Shown here one piece after another: positions 25,960 to 34,344 of a stretch of DNA of 64,000 bases. How positions within the stretch are numbered: position 1 is the stretch's first letter; each line of letters starts with the position of its first letter. Source of the DNA: Granulicella pectinivorans (lineage in GTDB: Bacteria; Acidobacteriota; Terriglobia; Terriglobales; Acidobacteriaceae); assembly GCF_900114625.1 (NCBI RefSeq), contig NZ_FOZL01000001.1:310001-374000 (forward strand). Reading direction: 5' to 3'. A model generated the notes under the pieces. It was not told the origin of the DNA. It was given only the letters and a program-made list of their open reading frames with translations, and did not search any database. The position numbers were made by a program, and so were the translations under genes.

Positions 25960-27144
25960 ATGAGTGAATCGTGGAACAGGTCTTTAAGCCGTCGTAAGGT
26001 GTTGCAGCTTCTTCCCACCGCCGCAGTCGCGGCAGCGTTGCCCGCAGGTGCGCAACCAACTCCTAAAGCGGTGCCGGTGCCGCGTGCGCCGAAGCCCGCG
26101 AAGGAAGTGCGTGCCATCTGGATCCATCCGGAGCAGCATACGGATGCGAAGGAGAAGCTCGGCAAGGCGCAGATCAAGGCAACGGTGGAACGGTATGCGC
26201 GCGCAAACTTCACACTACTTCTTCCCTGGACGCTTAGCGGCTATCTCGCGGCACTTGACCATCCCGAGTATCGCAAGCTCCATCCGACCGCGGAGTGGGA
26301 CTACCTCGGCGTCTTGATCGATGAGGCGACGAAGGAAGGCCTCGACGTCGACATGTGGTACAGCTTCACGGACTACCGCGATCTGAAGTCGCCTGAGTTC
26401 GACCCGGGGATCGGCGGAAGTCCGGAGTGGATGGCGAAACGCCTCGATGAGGTGGTTCCGGGACAGACGCTGATGAAGCTGGATGCCCAGCGTGTTGAGA
26501 ACGTCTGTCCGCAACACTACAAGGCACGCGCCTGGATGCAGGCGCAGTTGGAAAAGACCTTCGTCCGCTATCCGAAGCTGAACGGCTTTCACATCGAGGA
26601 GCCGGGCTACGGAACCAAGGGATACTGCGTCTGCGCTCTATGCCGCTCCGTGTTCGAGCAGTTGCACGGACGCAAGCTGACCGATGCTCTCGATACCCAA
26701 ATTGCGGAGGACTTCCGCACCATCGGCCCGAGCGCGTTTGTCGAGGAGATCCGCGACCAGATGATGCAGAAGCATCCGAAGATGATGCTCTCCGCCAACG
26801 GTGGACACGACTGGAGGCACGACCGCATCCGTGGCCGCGATTGGGGACGCTGGGCCAACTCCGGATGGCTGCGTTACTATGTGCCGCAGGTCTACCAGTC
26901 GGACATCAATATCTTCCGCTCGCAACTCGCTCTGACCCTCAGCGACATTGGAGCCTCGTGCCCGGTGTACGCGGGCATGGCCCTCGATTCGACCTCAGGC
27001 AAGAACACCATCGAAGGAATCGTGGAACAGATACATGCCTCGCGTGATCTTGGTGCACCGGGGGTCGCGCTCTTCCATGGCGCAGCCTTTACCGATGAGC
27101 ACTTGAAGGTTCTAAAGGATGGCCCATTCAAGAGGCCTGTGTAG
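25960..27144 (+). CDS. Tat-exported GHL10-like TIM-barrel protein, putative glycoside hydrolase
   Basis: 394 residues. Twin-arginine signal SRRKVLQLLPTAAVAAALPAGAQ, then a Pro-rich linker. The body resembles family-10-like glycosyl hydrolases (GHL10/DUF4015-type): KEVRAIWIHPEQHT, TVERYARANFTLLLPWTL, LGVLIDEATKEGLDVDMWYSF, KLNGFHIEEPGYG with candidate acidic residues, and YYVPQVYQSDI. Two Cys pairs (YCVCALCRSV, ENVCPQHY) may bind a metal or form disulfides. Probably hydrolyses a glycan in the periplasm; activity unproven. A degenerate IclR-type site lies upstream and a strong terminator downstream, so it is its own transcription unit. Confidence 0.75.
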   Translation: MSESWNRSLSRRKVLQLLPTAAVAAALPAGAQPTPKAVPVPRAPKPAKEVRAIWIHPEQHTDAKEKLGKAQIKATVERYARANFTLLLPWTLSGYLAALDHPEYRKLHPTAEWDYLGVLIDEATKEGLDVDMWYSFTDYRDLKSPEFDPGIGGSPEWMAKRLDEVVPGQTLMKLDAQRVENVCPQHYKARAWMQAQLEKTFVRYPKLNGFHIEEPGYGTKGYCVCALCRSVFEQLHGRKLTDALDTQIAEDFRTIGPSAFVEEIRDQMMQKHPKMMLSANGGHDWRHDRIRGRDWGRWANSGWLRYYVPQVYQSDINIFRSQLALTLSDIGASCPVYAGMALDSTSGKNTIEGIVEQIHASRDLGAPGVALFHGAAFTDEHLKVLKDGPFKRPV

Positions 27145-27155
27145 CATTGGCTCCT

Positions 27156-29222
27156 TCATCGCACGGCCAACACATCCGCAAGTGTTGGCCGTGAACTTTT
27201 CTCCTGGAAGTTTTGCGTGACGGTCCATACACTAGCCTGGAAGTGGCGCCAGAACTCCTGCTCGGCGCGCCACCGGGCCTGTGCGGTCGCCAGGCGATAA
27301 GGCTTGTATTGCTTCAGCCACTCGCTGCTGTACGACGCCTCGAGTTCACCCGCCGTATCCAGAAGATCGCCGACGCGGCTGTGGTTCCGTGAGCTCGTTT
27401 CGCGTTTGAGCAGATAGCCGATGTCCGCCGCGGACGGATGCTCGGGGAGCGCATCGAAGTTCGCCGCAATCTCAATCGCATAGAGAAACTTCATGCCGGT
27501 ATAGTCAAGCATCTTTGCCGCAACGATGAGGCTGTCGATCTCGTCATCGCTTCCGCTACCCGTTGTAAGCAGTTCTTCTTCGGCCTGTTCGGCATCGAGC
27601 CGTGCGGTGTGAAGATCTTTCTCGTGCATCTTGATGCGCGCGAGCAGATGAGGCTCGAAAGGGTTATCCCACATCCGGAAGCTGGTCTCTGAGCCCAGTG
27701 CCTGCCGCATCAGAGACTGCGCCGCCGTCAGATGAGAAAGCGCCGCCGCAATCTTCTCCGCCGCCGCTGGCGTGTGATGAATCTGCGCGTACTCCGCAAA
27801 GAAGCGATCGCTTTCCATGGGTTTCGATTGCCATGCCGCAGCCGCTCCGTAGGCAACAGCAGCCAGCGCCTCACGATGCAGCGCAAGCGCGGAGTCCGAC
27901 CACTCCGTATTCAACATGCCGATCGCATTGGCTTTGCGTCCAGCCGCAAGGAAGCCGTCGATATTGATAAAAGTGCTCTCGAAATCGGGCGCGATATTGT
28001 CCCAGTCCGAGATGCCGGTTGTGACGAGGATGGGAACATGATTGGCTGCGAAAAGATCCAGCAGATTGCTGTAGTCAGGGCGCGCATCGTAGAACCATGG
28101 TGCGGCAATCGCATTTTTCGGCAGCCCTGCGGCAAGGCCCGGATATTTGTTGAAGATGTAGGCACCTTCATCGATGTCGGCCCAGAAGAGCGGGCGCTTG
28201 CCAAGACCGGAGGCAATCCCGGCGAGGCGCTGCAGATGCTGCAGCCAGAGCACGTCGGGCGCAACGCCTGCGGTCTTGCTGCCAGCACGCTCGAGCTCGA
28301 AGGGCTCATCGAAGCCAAGATGAAGCCATGGACTTGGAAAGAGTTCCGCATACTGCCGAAGCCAATCTTCGAGGATGTGCTGGATGCGCGGATCGGCCGG
28401 ATTCGCCTCGCCGCCATGCGATAGTGCCGCGAGGTCGCTGTAGCGTTCGAGTCGGAAGAGATCGTGCAAATGACCATAGAGCTCGACGCAGGGCACTACG
28501 TCGATATGGCGTTGACGCGCATACTCGACGATCGCGCGGATGTCCTGCTTGCTCCAATTGGAGTCTTTGCGAAGCAACGGATAGCCATCGAGGTCCAGGT
28601 CTGTCTCGACATAGAAAAAATACTGATTCGCCTTGAACTCAGCAAGCTGGTCGAGCTGCTTCTTCACTTCCGCGACAGTCAGGATAGCCCCGTGGCTCAT
28701 GTCCATCATGAACCCGCGATATGGCATGGCAGGCCAGTCGGCAATCTCCGCGAAGGGGAGCATCGGTGCATCCGTGGAACCTTCGATCATTTGCCGCAGT
28801 GTCTGGACCGCATAGAAGACCCCAGCGCCCGTCATCGCATGAATCTTGACTCCGTTCGCTCCAATCGAAATCGCATACGACTCACGGGATCCACGCGTGG
28901 TTGTCTCGTTCGCACCGGGCAACATGCTGCCGGAGGTCTCATGCGTAAGCTCAACGGGCGTCGACGGGCGGATGCTTGCGTTGCAGTGTTGCTCCAGTAT
29001 CTGCCGCACCTCTGCAACGGCCTGCGGATCTTCGCTGTTGGTGGTGCTGAGCGTCAAGCTGCACAGAGGGAGTGCTCCATTTCCATAGCGCAGTTGTTGG
29101 ACACGCGGAAGCAGGGGAGCATGCTGCATCATGGTCTGTGACGGTGCATTGATGGAGATCAACGTCGCAACGAGTGAGGACATCGCAAACCGCTTCAAGG
29201 CGCATGGAAGAGTGTTCAGCAT
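27156..29222 (-). CDS. GH20 family beta-N-acetylhexosaminidase, exported
   Basis: 688 residues from the ATG at 29222, which opens a signal-like N-terminus (LKRFAMSSLVATLISINAPSQ); an ATG at 29252 would add ten residues. A GH20b-type N-domain (about 40-160, ending ISIGANGVKIHAMTGAGVFYAVQTLRQM) precedes the TIM barrel starting IADWPAMPYRGFMMDMSHG. The catalytic Asp-Glu pair lies in LHLGFDEPFELE near residue 305. GH20 enzymes release terminal GlcNAc or GalNAc by substrate-assisted catalysis using the N-acetyl group, so this gene is the strongest hint that the regulon's substrate contains N-acetylhexosamine. The C-terminal helical part (about 450-688) is longer than in classical chitobiases. Divergent from the TonB receptor with operator site 4 between them. 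The terminator of the opposing gene is embedded in its last codons. Confidence 0.85.
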   Translation of the reverse strand: MLNTLPCALKRFAMSSLVATLISINAPSQTMMQHAPLLPRVQQLRYGNGALPLCSLTLSTTNSEDPQAVAEVRQILEQHCNASIRPSTPVELTHETSGSMLPGANETTTRGSRESYAISIGANGVKIHAMTGAGVFYAVQTLRQMIEGSTDAPMLPFAEIADWPAMPYRGFMMDMSHGAILTVAEVKKQLDQLAEFKANQYFFYVETDLDLDGYPLLRKDSNWSKQDIRAIVEYARQRHIDVVPCVELYGHLHDLFRLERYSDLAALSHGGEANPADPRIQHILEDWLRQYAELFPSPWLHLGFDEPFELERAGSKTAGVAPDVLWLQHLQRLAGIASGLGKRPLFWADIDEGAYIFNKYPGLAAGLPKNAIAAPWFYDARPDYSNLLDLFAANHVPILVTTGISDWDNIAPDFESTFINIDGFLAAGRKANAIGMLNTEWSDSALALHREALAAVAYGAAAAWQSKPMESDRFFAEYAQIHHTPAAAEKIAAALSHLTAAQSLMRQALGSETSFRMWDNPFEPHLLARIKMHEKDLHTARLDAEQAEEELLTTGSGSDDEIDSLIVAAKMLDYTGMKFLYAIEIAANFDALPEHPSAADIGYLLKRETSSRNHSRVGDLLDTAGELEASYSSEWLKQYKPYRLATAQARWRAEQEFWRHFQASVWTVTQNFQEKSSRPTLADVLAVR
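27162..27201 (+). terminator. Intrinsic terminator of the GHL10-like gene
   Basis: CACGGCCAACAC (27162-27173) pairs perfectly with GTGTTGGCCGTG (27182-27193), 8-nt loop, followed by aacttttct. It lies 17 nt after the plus-strand stop and inside the last 13 codons of the minus-strand GH20 gene. Confidence 0.8.
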
Positions 29223-29297
29223 CGTCTCAGCAGAATAACCGTGACGATGCATGCGAAGGACGCCCTATTCCGAATTTTGCACCGAAAGCACAACTGC

Positions 29298-29313
29298 GTC
29301 CAGGCAGTTGGAC
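29298..29313. promoter_or_regulatory. IclR-type operator, site 4 (GH20 / TonB receptor)
   Basis: GTCCAGGCAGTTGGAC with perfect arms, between divergent genes, 75 nt from the GH20 start and 191 nt from the TonB receptor start. Read on the minus strand it ends CCTGGAC like the other sites. Confidence 0.72.
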
Positions 29314-29504
29314 GATCCAGCCCGATTCTGCATTTCTCCTCTTGGCAATATGTTGCAAACGGATGAAAGTGAATCATCGCACGCGGCAATTCACAGCATT
29401 TCGCACGGTTTCTTTCCGAGCAGGCAGACGTGTACCCGCAGACGCTCAAACGCTTCAGTAACGCTTCAGGCCATGTGATTCCACTTCGACACGAGGACAC
29501 TTTT

Positions 29505-32500
29505 ATGAAACGACTCTCTCTCTCCTCTCTTCTTCTCCTCTGTTTATGTTTCCTACCCGGAGCTGCTCTGGCGCAGTCGGTCGCGGGCTCGCTGGTGGGT
29601 CAGGTCACCGATCCAAGCGGCGCGGCGGTGAGCAACGCGAAGGTGAGTGTGCGAAATGTGGGGACCAACCAGACGGTGGAGGGGACCACAACCAAGGACG
29701 GTATCTACAACGTCCAGAATCTTCAGCCAGCGGACTATGACATCACGATCGCGGCTCCCGGTTTTTCCACGGCCAACATCGCACATGTGCATCTTCTGGT
29801 GTCTGCGTCGGTCCGTAACGATGTGAAGCTTACCCTGGGTTCGACGGAAAGCAAGGTAGAAGTCTCGGCCTCGCCGAATGCGATCACCACCGACGATTCG
29901 ACGATCGGCGCTGTACTGGAGGGAACGGCAATTGCGCGACTGCCGCTGAACGGCCGTACTATCGACCGCGCGCTCGTCTTTGTCGCCGGCAACACGAATG
30001 ACAACCCGGATAACCCGCAGATCTCCGGCGGCCTGCATTGGAATGGCGCGATGTATAACGTCGACGGCGTTCCGGTGAACGATATCTCGAATGGCGCAGC
30101 GGCCTATTCCTACGACTCCAACCTCACGACTTTGCCCTCGACTGAGATCATCCAGGAGATCAAGGTGGTCAGTAGCGTAGCGAAGGCAGAGTTCGAGGGC
30201 GGATCGGCTATCTCGATCACGACCAAGTCCGGCTCCAACAGATTTCACGGTGAGGTGTACTACTTCAACCGCAACCGCGCTGGAGCCGCGCGCGACTACT
30301 TTGCCTACGCGGGCACCGTGGTGAAGCCGGGCCTGAACCGTAACGAGTTCGGCGGATATGTCAGCGGCCCCATCTGGAAGGACAGAACCTTCTTCCTGTT
30401 CGCGGTAGACAATCTGATCCAGCGCAACGGCAAGCCTAACTTCTTCACCGTCCCAACCGATGCGGAACGCGCCGGCAACTTCTCCGGCACCACCAAGCAG
30501 CTCTGGAATGCGTCCACGGGCACGATCATTCCCGGCAACCAGATCACCAATATCGACCCGCGCGCCGCCGCCCTGCTCGCCTACATTCCGCACGCCAACA
30601 TTGCGTCAAGTGGAACCTCTGCCTCGGGTGGCCCGACCAACAACCTGCTCCAGACCGTGAACAACAAGTACAACGACTATAAGTACACCGGCAAAATCGA
30701 TCACAACCTCAATCGCCTGAACGCGCTGACGGCTGGTGGATACTATGCCTACGGCAACCCGTACTTCTCGCGCAACGGCACCCCGGCGCAGTATGGCAAC
30801 TATCAGAACGCCGGCTACATCACGATCGAAGGCATGCTCCGCGACGTCTCAGTGTTCTCGCCGCGCATGCTGAATGAGATTCATTACTCCTACTTCTCGC
30901 ATCGCAACATCCGCCTTGGCCAAAACGCCTCGTTCGATCCCACCACGCTCTTCCCCGGCCTCTATGGCCCGTTCCGGATCGGCGGTCTGCCCACCATCAA
31001 CATGACCAACTACACCTCCGTGGGTGACACGGGCGGCGCAGGCCACAACCCCGAGACCACGCAGTCCGTCGCCGACAACTTCACGCTGGTGCGCGGCAGG
31101 CACACGTTGAAGTTCGGTGCCTCCGTCAATTTCAACAACGTCATCATCAAGTCCGGCACTACCTCCAGTTCCCTCGGCACCTTCGGCTTCACCGGCCGGT
31201 TCACCGCCAGTGCTCCAGGTACGCCAACCAGCGATCCCACCTACAACGCAACGGGTGACGCCTTCGCGGACTTCCTGCTGGGTAACCCGAATTCCACGGT
31301 ACGCGCCACGCCGCAGATCGCCATCAATCAGACCTACCAGAACTACCAGTTCTTCGGGCAGGACGACTGGGCCGTCACGCCGCGCCTGACCCTGAACGTG
31401 GGTCTGCGTTACGAGGTGCAGACAACGCCGAACGAGAAAAACGGCGACTTCAGCAACTTCGACTTCAGCACCGGAAAGCTGGTGATCCGCAGCTCCGGCG
31501 GTCAGATCTCGAAGGACGCCAACGCCACCGTGCTGGCACTCTATCCGGGCACCTACACCACCTCCGAAGCAAACGGCTGGGGCACAAGCGTGGTGCTGAC
31601 CGACAAGACGAACTACGGTCCGCGCGTCGGGTTCGCCTACCGTCTCACCGCAGATGCGAAGACTGTATTGCGCGGCGGCTATGGCATGTTCTACGGCCTT
31701 ATCCCTCCGGGCATCGGCCCCATCCGTATCTCGCAGTTGAACTTCCCCTTCCTGCTTACGCAGAGCTACACCAGCACCTCGGCCTACGCACCCACACTGA
31801 CCCTCGCCAACCCCTTCCCAGGAACCGGCACGGTAGCCGCCAACCCCACCATCTACGCTTCGCAGCGTGATTCGAAGCAGGCCCGCATTCAGCAGTGGAA
31901 CCTGACGCTGGAGCAGGCGCTGCCCGCATCCGCAGGCTTCCGCCTCTCCTACGTAGGCAACAAGACCACGCATGCACCGTACTATGTCTTCGACATGAAC
32001 TACCCCAAGGTGCAGCGCCCGCTTACTTCCCTGCAGGCCGGACGTCCCTACCAGCCGTGGGCCAGCATTCTTACCAATCTGACAGAAGGTTACGCCTTCA
32101 CCAACCAGATGCAGGCGGAACTGACCAAACGCACCGGCAACGGCCTCTATCTCCAGGCCAGCTATACGTGGAACAGCGGATTGGACGATGTGCCAATCAG
32201 CGGCACCACGCAGAACCCCTACAACCTGGGTGGCGACAAAGGCAACTCGGACGGTACCCACAAGAACAACTTTTTCCTGCAGGCTACGTACGATCTTCCC
32301 TTTCAACGCCATGGCTTCGGAGAGCGTGTCGTCAACGGATGGTCCCTCGCCAGCCTGACGCAGCTTCGCTCGGGCACGCCGTTCTCGCCCAGCTTCACCA
32401 TTCCCAGCACGACGACCAACGCGAGCGGTGGAGTCGCCCTTGGAACCTCAACCGTAGGCTGGTATGCGACGCGGCCGAACAAGGTGGTTGGCAAAGATCC

Positions 32501-32825
32501 TTACGCTCTGCACAGCCAGCACGGAAGGTATTTCGATGCGTCGGCCTTCGTCGCGCCGGATAACTTTACCTTCGGCAACGCCGGACGGAACAGCCTCATT
32601 GGTCCTCCGGAGGTTGGCTTCGATCTGAGCGTCGAGAAGAAAACGACCGTGTATGAAGGTGTGCAGTTCCTCCTTCGTCTGGATGCCTTCAATGCACTCA
32701 ATCATCCGAACTTCGGAACCCCGTCCGCGAACATCTCCAACACCAGCACCGCCGGCTTGATCACCTCCACCAACAGCAACCAGCCCAACCGCTCACTGCA
32801 GCTCGGCGGCAAGCTGGTGTTCTAA
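29505..32825 (+). CDS. TonB-dependent receptor with carboxypeptidase-regulatory-like domain (regulon member)
   Basis: 1106 residues. The ATG at 29505 follows GAGGA and opens a 24-residue signal peptide (LPGAALAQ). A carboxypeptidase-regulatory-like domain (about 27-110: GSLVGQVTDPSGAAVSNAKVSV, LQPADYDITIAAPGF) precedes the plug (LEGTAIARLPLNGRTIDRALVF, EIIQEIKVVSSVAKAEFEGGSAISITTKSGSNRFHG). The long beta-barrel ends with aromatic-rich strands and a final LGGKLVF. It is the outer-membrane importer of the regulon. Operator site 4 lies upstream and a long perfect hairpin downstream. It sits beside a GH20 gene in the way polysaccharide-utilisation loci pair importer and hydrolase, but without SusD. 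Confidence 0.93.
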   Translation: MKRLSLSSLLLLCLCFLPGAALAQSVAGSLVGQVTDPSGAAVSNAKVSVRNVGTNQTVEGTTTKDGIYNVQNLQPADYDITIAAPGFSTANIAHVHLLVSASVRNDVKLTLGSTESKVEVSASPNAITTDDSTIGAVLEGTAIARLPLNGRTIDRALVFVAGNTNDNPDNPQISGGLHWNGAMYNVDGVPVNDISNGAAAYSYDSNLTTLPSTEIIQEIKVVSSVAKAEFEGGSAISITTKSGSNRFHGEVYYFNRNRAGAARDYFAYAGTVVKPGLNRNEFGGYVSGPIWKDRTFFLFAVDNLIQRNGKPNFFTVPTDAERAGNFSGTTKQLWNASTGTIIPGNQITNIDPRAAALLAYIPHANIASSGTSASGGPTNNLLQTVNNKYNDYKYTGKIDHNLNRLNALTAGGYYAYGNPYFSRNGTPAQYGNYQNAGYITIEGMLRDVSVFSPRMLNEIHYSYFSHRNIRLGQNASFDPTTLFPGLYGPFRIGGLPTINMTNYTSVGDTGGAGHNPETTQSVADNFTLVRGRHTLKFGASVNFNNVIIKSGTTSSSLGTFGFTGRFTASAPGTPTSDPTYNATGDAFADFLLGNPNSTVRATPQIAINQTYQNYQFFGQDDWAVTPRLTLNVGLRYEVQTTPNEKNGDFSNFDFSTGKLVIRSSGGQISKDANATVLALYPGTYTTSEANGWGTSVVLTDKTNYGPRVGFAYRLTADAKTVLRGGYGMFYGLIPPGIGPIRISQLNFPFLLTQSYTSTSAYAPTLTLANPFPGTGTVAANPTIYASQRDSKQARIQQWNLTLEQALPASAGFRLSYVGNKTTHAPYYVFDMNYPKVQRPLTSLQAGRPYQPWASILTNLTEGYAFTNQMQAELTKRTGNGLYLQASYTWNSGLDDVPISGTTQNPYNLGGDKGNSDGTHKNNFFLQATYDLPFQRHGFGERVVNGWSLASLTQLRSGTPFSPSFTIPSTTTNASGGVALGTSTVGWYATRPNKVVGKDPYALHSQHGRYFDASAFVAPDNFTFGNAGRNSLIGPPEVGFDLSVEKKTTVYEGVQFLLRLDAFNALNHPNFGTPSANISNTSTAGLITSTNSNQPNRSLQLGGKLVF

Positions 32826-32835
32826 CTCAAGGAAG

Positions 32836-32879
32836 ACCAGTGGGTGCCGTCCAAAGGACTGGACGGCACCCACTGGTCG
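32836..32879 (+). terminator. Very long perfect hairpin after the TonB receptor
   Basis: Arms of 19 bp, GACCAGTGGGTGCCGTCCA and TGGACGGCACCCACTGGTC, around a 6-nt loop (aaggac), starting 10 nt after the stop. Only a modest T-run follows (accttttgc). Likely terminator or mRNA 3'-end stabiliser. Its tip forms operator site 5. Confidence 0.7.
32850..32865. promoter_or_regulatory. IclR-type operator, site 5 (aminotransferase-deacylase 2 unit)
   Basis: GTCCAAAGGACTGGAC with perfect arms, 115 nt upstream of the aminotransferase start. It coincides with the apex of the 19-bp hairpin, so it may be a real operator reused in a terminator or a coincidence of the hairpin tip. Confidence 0.5.
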
Positions 32880-32980
32880 ATACCTTTTGCTCACAGGCCT
32901 GCACACTTCCTTGCGTAGAGTAAGAAGTCTGCAACCAGCAGCGTTGCATCAGCAATACGAAAGATCATCGAAGAAGGACC

Positions 32981-34339
32981 ATGACACACTATCCAAAGTC
33001 ACAAGCGATCCTGAGCGAAAATTCGCGTTATATTCCGGGTGGTGTCGTCTCCACGAACCGCGCTGTCGATCCGCCGATTGTGTTTGAACGTGCGGACGGC
33101 GCATGGATGTGGGACGTCGATGGCAATCGTTATCTGGACTACCATGCCGCCTTCGGGCCCTATGTTCTGGGCCATAACGACCGCCACGTGAACGATGCCG
33201 TGCGCCGTGTGATCGACGAAGGCAGCAGCCTTTACGGCTCCGGCACGACAAAGCTCGAAGGACAACTCGCACATATGATCTGCGACGCTGTCCCCTTCGT
33301 CGATAGCATTCAGGTCTTGAACACCGGCAGCGAGGCCACCTACCAGGCGTTGCGTCTGGCACGCGCCGCAACGGGACGTTCCCACATCCTCAAGCCGCAG
33401 GGCGGGTACCACGGCTGGCACAATGATGTCGCCTGCAACCTCATGACGCCGCTCGCCAAGCTTGGTCCGCGTCGCGTAGCCGACGAATATCCCTTTGAGA
33501 CGATCAGCGCCGGCATCCCGCAGGAGCATAGCAGCCTGATCCACGCCATCAACTTCAACGATCTCGAATCGGTGGAGGCGATGTGCCGGAAGTATCCGAT
33601 CGCAGCCCTCATCACCGAGCCAATCCTTCAGAACATCGGCATCGTCCATCCCCTACCAGGCTATCTCGAAGGACTCCGCGCACTCGCGGACAAGTATGGC
33701 TTTGTGCTGATCTTCGATGAAGTCAAGACCGGCTTCCGCCACGCATTGGGCGGCTACTCTGCCGTCGCCGGGGTCGCGCCGGACCTCGTGGTCTACGGCA
33801 AGGCGATCGCGAACGGATATCCCCTCGCTGTGATTGGCGGCAAGAAGGAACTGATGGATCTCTTCGTCAGTCCCGATGCCACGAAGCGCGTTCTTCTCGC
33901 CGGCACCTATAACGGGCATCCCATACCGACGGCCGCGGCCATCGCCACGATCGAGCGTCTCGCGCACAACGACGGCGCAATCTATCGGGACTTCGAAACC
34001 CTGGGGCAAAGGATGCAGAGCGGCCTTGAGAAGATCTTCAAGGATGCAGGCACCACGGCTGTTGTTGCACGCCAGGGCTCGGCCTTCTGCACCTACTTCA
34101 TGGATCATCTTCCGGTCGATTGGCACGATCTTGCGACGCACCACGATACGGAGATGGATGCTCATCTGCGTCGTGAGCTTCTCGAGCGCGGCGTCTATTT
34201 CTTCCAGTTGCCCATGAAGCAGTGCTCTCTGTCGGCAGCCCACACCGAGGCCGATGTGGACCAGACGCTCGAAGCGGTAGAAGATGTGTTGGCCGCAAGG
34301 CTGCAAACGGTGGGCAAACGAGCTACTCTAAACGGGTGA
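32981..34339 (+). CDS. Class III aminotransferase, glutamate-1-semialdehyde aminomutase-like (copy 1)
   Basis: 452 residues, fold-type I PLP enzyme. N-terminal IPGGVVSTNRAVDPP and GAWMWDVDGNRYLDYHAAFGPYVLGH; LNTGSEATYQALRLARAATGR binds the cofactor phosphate; FDEVKTGFRHALGG contains the cofactor Asp; the PLP Lys is K274 in VVYGKAIANGYP. Closest in layout to HemL, but the location in a catabolic regulon beside a D-aminoacylase argues for a catabolic transaminase or aminomutase rather than haem synthesis. AAGGA precedes the ATG. Its stop overlaps a GTG of the next gene (GTGA), suggesting coupling. Copy 2 at 40700-42052 is a diverged paralogue with the Lys at the same residue number. Confidence 0.88.
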   Translation: MTHYPKSQAILSENSRYIPGGVVSTNRAVDPPIVFERADGAWMWDVDGNRYLDYHAAFGPYVLGHNDRHVNDAVRRVIDEGSSLYGSGTTKLEGQLAHMICDAVPFVDSIQVLNTGSEATYQALRLARAATGRSHILKPQGGYHGWHNDVACNLMTPLAKLGPRRVADEYPFETISAGIPQEHSSLIHAINFNDLESVEAMCRKYPIAALITEPILQNIGIVHPLPGYLEGLRALADKYGFVLIFDEVKTGFRHALGGYSAVAGVAPDLVVYGKAIANGYPLAVIGGKKELMDLFVSPDATKRVLLAGTYNGHPIPTAAAIATIERLAHNDGAIYRDFETLGQRMQSGLEKIFKDAGTTAVVARQGSAFCTYFMDHLPVDWHDLATHHDTEMDAHLRRELLERGVYFFQLPMKQCSLSAAHTEADVDQTLEAVEDVLAARLQTVGKRATLNG

Positions 34340-34344
34340 ACTGG

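Noticed and set aside
32981..34339. HemL, glutamate-1-semialdehyde aminomutase of haem synthesis
   Set aside because: Two paralogues within a catabolic regulon and no tetrapyrrole genes nearby.
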